From: Bacilli bacterium
Lineage (GTDB): Bacteria; Bacillota_I; Bacilli_A; RFN20; CAG-826
Length of the DNA: 6,091 bases
Assembly (NCBI GenBank): GCA_024693415.1
Contig: JAILKX010000152.1
Span: 1-6,091, forward strand
Direction: 5' to 3'
Each line of letters begins with the position of its first letter. Position 1 is the stretch's first letter. Shown in pieces: positions 1-5,770 of this stretch. A program made the position numbers and the translations under genes. The notes beneath the pieces were generated by a model. It had not been told where the DNA came from and ran no database searches. It worked only from the letters and a program-made list of their open reading frames with translations.

Positions 1-1911
1 TCTGAAGCGGGGTCATCGGTCACCTCCGACTCCCTCTACGTCAAGAAAGTAGAGAACCTCCCGGACGATTTCATCTTCGGCATGGACGCGAGCAGCGTTC
101 CGTCCCTCGAGAAGAGCGGCGTCAAGTTCTATGATTTCGACGGCACCGAGAAGGATGTTTTCGAAATCCTCTCCGCCAACGGCATCAATTACATCCGCGT
201 CCGCGTTTGGAACGATCCCTTCGATTCTGACGGGCACGGCTACGGTGGCGGCAACTGCGACATCAATGTCGCCAAGGAAATCGGCCTTCGCGCCACCAAA
301 TATGGCATGAAGCTTCTCGTCGACTTCCATTACAGTGACTTCTGGGCCGATCCGGCGAAGTATCAGGCCCCGAAAGCCTGGGAAGGAAAGTCGCCGGCTG
401 AGAAGGGCGAGCTTTGCTATGAGTTCACCAAACAGTCTCTTCAAACGCTTAAGGACGCCGGCGTCGATGTTGGCATGGTTCAAATCGGCAACGAAACGAA
501 TAACGGCTTGTCGGGCGAAAACAACTGGTTCAACATGTCGTATATCTTCGACAACGGAAGCAAAGCGGTGAGGGAGGTCCTTCCCGATGCTTTGGTTGCC
601 GTGCACTTCGCGAACCCCGAAAAAACGAAGAATTATCAGAATTATGCGAGCAAACTGGATTATTACCAGATCGATTACGATGTATTCGGAACCTCGTATT
701 ATCCGTATTGGCACGGGACTTTAGACAACCTTTCCAACATTCTCAGCGAGATCGCAGAGCAATATGGAAAGAAGACCATGGTCCTCGAAACGAGCTATGC
801 TAATACCTTGGAAGACACCGACTTCTCTGGCAACACCATCGGGCCGTCGGCGGTCGGCGATTATCCCTTCACCGTCGCTGGCCAGACCAATCATATGGTG
901 AATCTCACCGATACGATCGTTAATCACACCAAGAACGGCATTGGCGTTTGCTATTGGGAAGGAACCTGGATTTCCGTTGGAACCACCAGCTGGGAAGAGA
1001 ACGTTGAAAAATGGAAGGAATACGGCTCCGGCTGGTCTTCTGAATACAGCGCCTCTTACGAAAACGATGATGCTGGCGTCAACGGCGGGTCCGCAGTTGA
1101 CAATCAATGCTTCTTCGATCCGCAAGGCCACGCCTTGGAATCGCTGAAATCCTTTGCGTTAATGAAAAGCGGCAACGAGGTCACCCCGAAGCCCGACGGC
1201 GTCGAAAACCCGACGGCCACAATGTATACCTATGACGAAAACTTCAAGCTTCCCGAAACCGTTAACGTCATCTACACCGACAACAGCAAGCGTCCTGTCG
1301 AAGTTGAGTGGGAAACCTTCGACCTCGCTGCCGCGAGGAAGGCGGGAAACGCGAATTATTCCATCAAAGGCGTTGCCGATGGATATGACGTCGTGCTTGC
1401 TTTGAGCGTACTTGAGTACAACTTCATCCAGAACTATTCATTCGAGGAAAGCACCACCGATCCTTGGGTTATCACCAAGCGCAACGCGGACCAGATTGGC
1501 GACAATTACGTTTGCCAAGTCACGAACGAGAATCCTTTGACCGGATCTTATGCGTTCCACTTCTGGGCGAAGAGCTCCAATACTGCTGGCTTCGACATGG
1601 AGCAGGCGGTCACCATCGAAAATGCCGGAACCTATAAATATTCCTTCTCGTTAATGGGTGGCAACGGCGGAGGCGAGATCGACCCCGCAAAACAAGACAT
1701 CTATGGCTATGTCAAAGTCGACGGCGAGATCGTCAAGAAGATCGACGCCAAATACACCGGTTATTCCAAGACCTACGAAAACGGCACTTATGTGATCGAG
1801 GGCCTTGAATTAGATCCGTCCAAGGATATTAAGGTCGGCATCCACCTCTTTGCGAACGAAGCCGGTGCTTGGGGCGATGTTGATGACTTCATGCTGAACA
1901 TCGTTCTATGA
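1..1911 (+). CDS. GH53 endo-beta-1,4-galactanase with Ig-like and carbohydrate-binding C-terminus, 5'-partial
   Basis: Secreted-type arabinogalactan endo-beta-1,4-galactanase, which cuts beta-1,4-galactan side chains of pectin. The frame is open from base 1, so the true start and any signal peptide lie outside. The ATG at 82 is not the start: the preceding residues NLPDDFIFG are the usual opening strand of the GH53 barrel. Numbering from that Met, the acid/base is Glu138 in QIGNET (base 493) and the nucleophile Glu236 in VLETSY (base 787). Other GH53 landmarks are RVRVWNDP, DFHYSDFWADP, GTSYYPYW and CYWEGTWI. The barrel ends near residue 362. Residues about 371-445 look like a bacterial Ig-like (Big_4 type) segment (LPETVNVIYTD...VEWE). 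Residues about 446-609 look like a beta-sandwich binding module opening with NYSFEE; a CBM61-type galactan binder is plausible but not proven. The stop overlaps the next start (ATGA), so the two genes form an operon. Family assignment is firm; C-terminal domain names are tentative. Confidence 0.93.
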   Translation, partial: SEAGSSVTSDSLYVKKVENLPDDFIFGMDASSVPSLEKSGVKFYDFDGTEKDVFEILSANGINYIRVRVWNDPFDSDGHGYGGGNCDINVAKEIGLRATKYGMKLLVDFHYSDFWADPAKYQAPKAWEGKSPAEKGELCYEFTKQSLQTLKDAGVDVGMVQIGNETNNGLSGENNWFNMSYIFDNGSKAVREVLPDALVAVHFANPEKTKNYQNYASKLDYYQIDYDVFGTSYYPYWHGTLDNLSNILSEIAEQYGKKTMVLETSYANTLEDTDFSGNTIGPSAVGDYPFTVAGQTNHMVNLTDTIVNHTKNGIGVCYWEGTWISVGTTSWEENVEKWKEYGSGWSSEYSASYENDDAGVNGGSAVDNQCFFDPQGHALESLKSFALMKSGNEVTPKPDGVENPTATMYTYDENFKLPETVNVIYTDNSKRPVEVEWETFDLAAARKAGNANYSIKGVADGYDVVLALSVLEYNFIQNYSFEESTTDPWVITKRNADQIGDNYVCQVTNENPLTGSYAFHFWAKSSNTAGFDMEQAVTIENAGTYKYSFSLMGGNGGGEIDPAKQDIYGYVKVDGEIVKKIDAKYTGYSKTYENGTYVIEGLELDPSKDIKVGIHLFANEAGAWGDVDDFMLNIVL

Positions 1912-3494
1912 GATTGAGATACCCATTTGTAACCATATTGCTATTATCGCTTGCGTCGTGCGGAACGGCTGAGTCGGCCGCTTTGAGTGAGGAGGAGGCG
2001 TCAAGCGGAGACCCCACCTATTCTTTTAATGCCGAAACGACGAACAAAGACGGTTCGGTAAACTATGAGATCTTCGTCCGTTCTTTCTATGACCATGACG
2101 GCGATGGGACGGGCGATCTCTTAGGCGTCAAGGATAAACTCCCTTATCTATTTGATATGGGAGTGAAGACCCTTTGGCTCCTGCCGATTCAGAACTCTCC
2201 CTCCTATCACGGCTACGACGTGAGCGATTATTGCTCGGTGAATCCCGACTACGGCACGATCGATGACTTCGACGCGCTGGTTGAGGAAGCCGAGAAATAC
2301 AACATCGAGATCATGATCGACATGGTTTTGAACCACAGCTCGAACCAGCATCCCTGGTTCCGCGAGTCCTACGAGGATTACGTCAGCAATAACACCGATG
2401 ACACATCAAAACAGGACTGGTACAACTGGTCGGAGACCTTGAACGAAGGCTACTCTTCGTATAACGGCACTTACTATGAGGCGAGATTCGATTCCTCGAT
2501 GCCCGACCTCAACCTCGATTGCAAGGCTCTCAGGCAAGAGATCGATTCGATCTTCCGCTTCTGGATCAATGATCATGGCGTCAAGGGCTTCCGCCTCGAC
2601 GCGGTGAAGTATTTTTACAACGCCAACATCGAGAAGAACATCGAGTTCCTCGATTTCCTGATGGACACGGCCCGTCAATACGACTCGAATTTCTATATGG
2701 TAGGGGAGGACTGGGAATCCGACGCGGTCAATCTCTTGTACTATGAGTCGAAATGCCCGTCTTTCTTCCGGTTTGATATGTCTTCGTCTATCGTCAACAC
2801 GGCCAAAGGTTATGGCAAGGCTTCGAATTTCGTCGATGAAATTGTCGTTTTTGAGCCGAAGATGCACGCTAAAAACCCCGACGCCTATGCTGGCTATTTC
2901 CTCAGCAACCATGATCAGGACCGTCCGACGTTCTCAACGGTCGAAGACGCGAAGCTCGCGGCTTCTCTCGAGGTGCTGCTACCTGGAGATATTTGGCTCT
3001 ATTACGGCGAAGAAATCCAGCTGTGGGGCAAGCGTCAAAACTCGGAGAACAGCGACGTCCGCCGCCGCCTTCCGATGATCTGGTCCAAAGAGGACAAGAC
3101 GGGTGAGTGCTCCTTCCCCGATATGTCGCGCTCCGACCTCATGGGTTACACCCAGGTTGAGGATGGCGTGTATGATAATCTCGCAGAGCCTCGCAGCCTC
3201 ATAAACCATTACAAGAAGCTCATCAACGCAAGGAACACCTATAACTGTTTCAAGCATGGGAACGCTCAATCCTTGATCGAGCAGATCAACGACGAAAGCG
3301 ACAGTGTTGTGGCGTACCAGCTTACAGACGGCGACGTCAGCGTTCAAATCTATACCAATTGCGGCACGGAAGCCAAGGCCGTCACCGTTTCCGGAACGAA
3401 GATCCTTGAGGACATCGATACGATGGCCGTCAAATCGTCTCTTGAGGGAACCACATTGACCCTCCAACCCTATTCCACCGTCCTAATGGCCTAA
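1908..3494 (+). CDS. GH13 alpha-amylase lipoprotein (GH13_36-like, MPDLN group)
   Basis: Retaining alpha-glucan hydrolase, probably a membrane-anchored alpha-amylase acting on starch or malto-oligosaccharides outside the cell. The 528-residue protein begins with a short lipoprotein signal: basic MRLR, a hydrophobic stretch, then lipobox LASC with Cys18 as lipidation site, followed by a Ser/Glu/Ala-rich linker to about residue 50. The barrel shows all GH13 motifs: Ca-site-like DHDGDGTGD (62-70), region I DMVLNH (138-143), region V MPDLN (198-202), region II GFRLD with nucleophile Asp231, region III VGED with acid/base Glu267, and region IV FLSNHD with Asp336, then YYGEE near 365. A C-terminal beta domain ends at 528. 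MPDLN marks the group between oligo-1,6-glucosidases and neopullulanases, and the overall sequence resembles Halothermothrix orenii AmyA (comparison from memory). No Shine-Dalgarno is visible before the ATG, which overlaps the galactanase stop by four bases, so translation is probably coupled. Exact substrate within GH13 is uncertain. Confidence 0.93.
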   Translation: MRLRYPFVTILLLSLASCGTAESAALSEEEASSGDPTYSFNAETTNKDGSVNYEIFVRSFYDHDGDGTGDLLGVKDKLPYLFDMGVKTLWLLPIQNSPSYHGYDVSDYCSVNPDYGTIDDFDALVEEAEKYNIEIMIDMVLNHSSNQHPWFRESYEDYVSNNTDDTSKQDWYNWSETLNEGYSSYNGTYYEARFDSSMPDLNLDCKALRQEIDSIFRFWINDHGVKGFRLDAVKYFYNANIEKNIEFLDFLMDTARQYDSNFYMVGEDWESDAVNLLYYESKCPSFFRFDMSSSIVNTAKGYGKASNFVDEIVVFEPKMHAKNPDAYAGYFLSNHDQDRPTFSTVEDAKLAASLEVLLPGDIWLYYGEEIQLWGKRQNSENSDVRRRLPMIWSKEDKTGECSFPDMSRSDLMGYTQVEDGVYDNLAEPRSLINHYKKLINARNTYNCFKHGNAQSLIEQINDESDSVVAYQLTDGDVSVQIYTNCGTEAKAVTVSGTKILEDIDTMAVKSSLEGTTLTLQPYSTVLMA

Positions 3495-3511
3495 TCGGCT
3501 AAACAAAACAG

Positions 3512-3541
3512 AAAGGCTGCGGATTTGCAGTCTTTTTGTTT
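3512..3541 (+). terminator. Rho-independent terminator of the hydrolase operon
   Basis: The nine-base arm AAAGGCTGC (3512-3520) pairs with GCAGTCTTT (3527-3535) through one G-T wobble, around the six-base loop GGATTT. A T-rich tail (CTTTTTGTTT, 3532-3541) follows directly. It lies 18 bases after the amylase stop and should end the galactanase-amylase transcript. Its second half also holds the -35 region of the next gene's promoter. Confidence 0.88.
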
Positions 3542-3553
3542 CATTGCTATAGT
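3525..3553 (+). promoter_or_regulatory. Extended -10 promoter for the EVE-like gene, predicted leaderless
   Basis: An extended -10, TG (3545-3546), one base, then TATAGT (3548-3553), sits 17 bases after TTGCAG (3525-3530), which keeps the TTG of a -35 box. A start point about seven bases after the -10 falls at 3560, the A of the ATG of the following gene. No Shine-Dalgarno is present, which agrees with a leaderless mRNA. The -35 hexamer lies in the loop and descending arm of the upstream terminator. The promoter match is seen in the sequence; the start point is inferred. Confidence 0.65.
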
Positions 3554-3559
3554 TTCATT

Positions 3560-4246
3560 ATGCAGGATATCGAGAACGAAATATTCCAAGGATGGTCATG
3601 CGAACCCAAGAGATTGGAGTCGTTTGGCTTCGCGAAGGAAGGCGCCGATTACATATTGCGCCAAAAGGTGGGCGACGGCGACTTTGAAGCCACCATAAAA
3701 ATAGATTCCAAAGGGGACGTGGATGGGAATATCGTCGAAATCGATACCCAGGAACCGTTCCCGAACTTCCGTTATAAGAGGCAAACGGGAGGCTTTGCCA
3801 CCAAGCTCGCCGCCGAATATAAGGAACTGCTTTTAGGGATCCGCGAACAATGCTTCCTCGACAAAAGGACCCCAGATTACTGGATGCTGCCATCCAATCC
3901 CGCGATGTATGACGTTGACGAAGGCTTCAGAAGAGGAGGCGGAACCCTTGAGTGGCCCGCCAAAAGAAGGCTCAAAATCGGCGATGTGGTCTATATTTAT
4001 TGCGCTAAGCCAGTATCGGGAATCAAGTGGCGGTGCGTCGTCACCTACGCCGACGATGTGGCCCGCGATTTCTATTGGGGCAAGAACCTCTACGTGACGA
4101 ACATCAAACTTGAGAAGACATATAACGGGGATGAGTTCCCCCTTCAGACGTTATTGGACAACGGTTTGTCTACCGTCAGATGGCTCGTGAAGATGGGCCC
4201 CGAGATCAAAGCGTATCTCATTGAGCACGACCCGCGGACGGAGTAG
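3560..4246 (+). CDS. Two-domain protein: MmcQ/YjbR-associated N-terminal domain plus EVE/PUA-like domain
   Basis: Function unknown; 228 residues, no signal peptide or membrane segment, so cytoplasmic. The ATG at 3560 is preferred to an in-frame TTG at 3536, which lies in the T-tract of the upstream terminator. Residues about 15-100 (RLESFGFAKEG, then a strand-rich part, AAEYKELLLGIREQCF) resemble the roughly 90-residue domain that precedes the YjbR fold in some Bacillota MmcQ/YjbR proteins. Here no YjbR domain follows. Instead residues about 105-224 look like an EVE/PUA-like domain: DYWMLPSNPAMYDV, then KIGDVVYIYCAKPVSGIKWR, and a final DNGLSTVRW segment like that seen before HNH nucleases in some proteins. 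EVE domains are known or suspected to bind modified bases in DNA or RNA and often accompany restriction or defence proteins. No nuclease motif is seen here. It is probably transcribed alone and converges on the HEPN-CBS gene. Domain names rest on memory of motifs, not on a profile search. Confidence 0.8.
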   Translation: MQDIENEIFQGWSCEPKRLESFGFAKEGADYILRQKVGDGDFEATIKIDSKGDVDGNIVEIDTQEPFPNFRYKRQTGGFATKLAAEYKELLLGIREQCFLDKRTPDYWMLPSNPAMYDVDEGFRRGGGTLEWPAKRRLKIGDVVYIYCAKPVSGIKWRCVVTYADDVARDFYWGKNLYVTNIKLEKTYNGDEFPLQTLLDNGLSTVRWLVKMGPEIKAYLIEHDPRTE

Positions 4247-4320
4247 GAGTGAAGAAAAGCCACCCCGTAGACTCTGTCTCGGCCGGCGGCCAATGCAAAA
4301 AGAGCGGGGACGTGTATGCG

Positions 4321-4989
4321 TTATTCCTTCGAATAGCCTAAGACATCATAGATGGTTAGGATGCCTAAGACCTTTTCGTTCGGGTTGCCTTTTTCGGTCA
4401 CGAAGATCGCGCCTAGCCTCTTGCCATTCTCGATCGAGCTGAATGCCTGCTCGGCGGAGGATAGGAGCATGTTCCTGCCGGCGATCAGGAATCTGGTCTT
4501 CTGATTATCTAAAGAGAAGTAGGGCATGTAGTCGCCTATGGTCGCATCCTCTTCGATGAGTTCCTCTCCCTGCTCGTGCTTGGCGAGGAGGTGCAATAAG
4601 CTGCCGGATGTGGCGACCCCGATCAGGATGCCGTTTTCCAAAACCGGGAGGTACGTGTATCGATTTTCGTTGAGTTTGTTGATTGCGTGGAGCACCTTAT
4701 CCTGCTTCGTGATGTATTGCGGGCGGTGGGCGTGCTCATAGATCCTGGCCTGCATCTTGAGGAGGATCGCTTTGAAGTCCTCGTTGACCTTGGAGGATAC
4801 AGCGACCGGGAAGTCCCCGCCGAACTCTTCGTGGCTTAGGTAATTCCTGAGGCGGCGGAAATCCTCTAATTTCGCGTGGTACTTGGATTCGTAATAGCTG
4901 AGGTCATTGCCGCTTTCGGCGCGGATGCCTTCTAGCTGCCTATATAGATTCAAGAACTCTTCGGTGGTCGCGTTGTTGTAATTCGCCAT
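4321..4989 (-). CDS. HEPN-like domain fused to a CBS-domain pair
   Basis: Cytoplasmic 222-residue protein; exact role unknown. The N-terminal 80 residues or so are helical, with the HEPN-type motif RNYLSH (Arg48, Asn49, His53), the RNxxxH pattern that forms the active site of many HEPN ribonucleases and survives in some non-catalytic members. The rest is a CBS pair: CBS1 about 96-136 (KVLHAINKLNENRYTYLPVLENGILIGVAT) is summarised by its core YTYLPVLENG, and CBS2 about 165-220 by GAIFVT and VLGILTIYDVLGY. CBS pairs commonly bind adenine nucleotides, so a nucleotide-gated HEPN protein is a reasonable guess. Similar HEPN-like/CBS proteins are known, unstudied as far as I recall, in other Bacillota. 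The start at 4989 is chosen over one at 5040 because GAGG stands seven bases upstream and the longer N-terminus (MRRGERPCSTIKRRGKH) looks like translated leader. It converges with the EVE-like gene across a 74-base gap. Confidence 0.82.
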   Translation of the reverse strand: MANYNNATTEEFLNLYRQLEGIRAESGNDLSYYESKYHAKLEDFRRLRNYLSHEEFGGDFPVAVSSKVNEDFKAILLKMQARIYEHAHRPQYITKQDKVLHAINKLNENRYTYLPVLENGILIGVATSGSLLHLLAKHEQGEELIEEDATIGDYMPYFSLDNQKTRFLIAGRNMLLSSAEQAFSSIENGKRLGAIFVTEKGNPNEKVLGILTIYDVLGYSKE

Positions 4990-4996
4990 ATGCTTG

Positions 4997-5000
4997 CCTC
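4997..5000 (-). promoter_or_regulatory. Ribosome binding site fixing the HEPN-CBS start
   Basis: Read on the minus strand, AAAAAGGCGAGG precedes the ATG at 4989, with the GAGG core seven bases away. This favours the 222-residue product over the 239-residue reading from 5040. A weak -10-like TACAAT (minus strand, 5014-5009) lies just upstream but has no good -35 at normal spacing. Confidence 0.6.
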
Positions 5001-5061
5001 GCCTTTTTATTGTACTACAAGGGCGTTCGCCCCGCCTCAAAAGGCCTCGAAAAGAGAAGAC

Positions 5062-5103
5062 AAATTACATAATACATATTAACTAATTTAGTATTATGAA
5101 TTT
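5062..5103. repeat. Imperfect inverted repeat, candidate operator
   Basis: AAATTACATAATAC (5062-5075) and GTATTATGAATTT (5091-5103) are reverse complements over 13 bases, apart from one extra A in the left arm; the inner eight, CATAATAC/GTATTATG, match perfectly. The 15-base spacer overlaps a second perfect dyad, ACTAA-T-TTAGT (5082-5092). There is no T-tract of terminator type and no open gene ends here, so a regulator-binding site is more likely than a terminator. Which regulator is unknown. Confidence 0.55.
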
Positions 5104-5241
5104 AATCTTACTTAACATATTTTGACGTTTTCGCCATATTCATTCGATGGTTACTAAATTTCCTAAAAAGTGCGATGGCGTAAAAGAAATCGGTAAATCG
5201 GGAAGCCTTGAATTTGAATGGATTAGCGGAGAAATATTTTT

Positions 5242-5261
5242 TAGAATACTTACGTAGTAAG
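5242..5261 (+). promoter_or_regulatory. Possible -10 box and overlapping dyad before the hydC-type gene
   Basis: TAGAAT (5242-5247) differs from the -10 consensus at one base and would start transcription near 5254. No convincing -35 lies 16-18 bases upstream (TGGATT at 17). The predicted start point falls in the centre of a perfect dyad, CTTAC-GTA-GTAAG (5249-5261), placed where a repressor could block initiation. It does not look like a Rex site. Both calls are tentative. Confidence 0.3.
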
Positions 5262-5270
5262 AAACACGAA

Positions 5271-5277
5271 AAGGAGG
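5271..5277 (+). promoter_or_regulatory. Strong Shine-Dalgarno site
   Basis: AAGGAGG stands seven bases before the ATG at 5285. It is the best ribosome site in the window and fits high expression of a central energy-metabolism operon. Confidence 0.9.
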
Positions 5278-5284
5278 TTCTACT

Positions 5285-5770
5285 ATGCCTATTCGCCCCG
5301 AAGTCGTCAAAGGCGTGGAAGCTATCTGCGATAAATACGCTTCCGAACCGTCGCCCTTGATGATGATCCTCTCGGCCGTCCAGAAGGAATATGGATATAT
5401 TCCCCTTGAAGTCCAAGAGATTATTTCCGGCAAGACCGGAATCCCCGTCGCCGAGATCTACGGCGTCGTCACGTTCTATTCGTTCTTCTCTTTGAAGCCG
5501 AAGGGAAAATACGTCCTCGGCATTTGCCTTGGGACCGCCTGCTACGTCAAGAACTCGCAGCAGGTCATCGACAAGTTTGAGACGGTCCTCGGCATCAAGT
5601 CCGGCGAGACCACCGACGATGGACTGTTCACCATCGAGGCCATCCGCTGCATCGGCGCCTGCGCCCTCGCCCCGGCCATGTCGATCAACGGCAAGGTCTA
5701 CCCGAAGGTCACGCCCGCCCAGGTTGAGCAGATCATCAATGAATACCGCCAGAAGGAGGCTGCCGCATAA
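5285..5770 (+). CDS. hydC: NuoE-like [2Fe-2S] subunit, HydC/HndA type
   Basis: Small 161-residue iron-sulfur subunit of a soluble NADH-linked complex, homologous to NuoE of complex I. It has an N-terminal helical part (to about 70, with IPLEVQEII and the GVVTFYSFF motif) and a thioredoxin-like domain whose single [2Fe-2S] cluster is held by Cys81 and Cys86 (CLGTAC) and Cys122 and Cys126 (CIGAC). All four ligands are present and the length is normal for the family. The next gene overlaps its stop by one base (TAATG) and is NuoF-like with an N-terminal [2Fe-2S] domain. This order matches hydC-hydB of electron-bifurcating [FeFe]-hydrogenases (Thermotoga, Acetobacterium), where NADH and reduced ferredoxin together drive hydrogen formation, or the reverse. 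The symbol rests on this context. A bifurcating formate dehydrogenase or an Hnd-type complex uses the same subunit and cannot be excluded without the catalytic gene. Confidence 0.9.
   Translation: MPIRPEVVKGVEAICDKYASEPSPLMMILSAVQKEYGYIPLEVQEIISGKTGIPVAEIYGVVTFYSFFSLKPKGKYVLGICLGTACYVKNSQQVIDKFETVLGIKSGETTDDGLFTIEAIRCIGACALAPAMSINGKVYPKVTPAQVEQIINEYRQKEAAA

Larger units (their letters stand above)
4990..5284. other. AT-rich divergent intergenic region
   Basis: These 295 bases separate the divergent HEPN-CBS and hydC-type genes. The part nearest the minus-strand gene is GC-rich and has a small palindrome GGGCG-TT-CGCCC (5021-5032). From about 5055 the base composition turns clearly AT-rich, unlike the coding regions. 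It holds a long imperfect inverted repeat and a smaller dyad, listed separately. TTGACG at 5122-5127 looks like a -35 box but has no -10 at proper spacing. A 36-codon frame (5147-5257) is present without a ribosome site and is not called. Promoters for both genes must lie here. Confidence 0.75.

Noticed and set aside
1..1911. Possibility that TGA encodes tryptophan (Mollicutes-type code), which would extend the galactanase.
   Set aside because: Reading through would give no family-like sequence and meets overlap with a proper lipoprotein start; all conserved tryptophans seen are TGG.
3536..3559. In-frame TTG start at 3536 for the EVE-like gene.
   Set aside because: It lies in the terminator's T-tract and upstream of the -10 box, so it would not be on the transcript from the predicted promoter, and it has no ribosome site.
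4247..4320. Possible bidirectional terminator in the convergent gap, with CCCCG (4263-4267) facing CGGGG (4305-4309) and GGCC-GGC-GGCC between.
   Set aside because: The outer stem is only five bases across a 37-base loop, and no T-tract follows a good stem on either strand.
4990..5040. Seventeen-residue N-terminal extension of the HEPN-CBS protein from a start at 5040.
   Set aside because: The extension is basic and low in family-like character, and a ribosome site stands at the proper distance before the internal ATG at 4989.
5122..5150. TTGACG -35-like box as promoter for the hydC-type gene.
   Set aside because: The hexamer at 17-base spacing is CGATGG, which is not a -10 box; shifted spacings also fail.
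5147..5257. A 36-codon plus-strand frame starting MVTKFPKK and ending at TAG before the hydC ribosome site.
   Set aside because: There is no ribosome site before its ATG and no recognisable motif, and it lies in the AT-rich region where promoters are expected. It is not strong enough to call as a small gene or leader peptide.
5108..5433. Minus-strand frames across the start of the hydC-type gene.
   Set aside because: They overlap a well-supported gene with intact cluster ligands, lack ribosome sites and show no recognisable domain.
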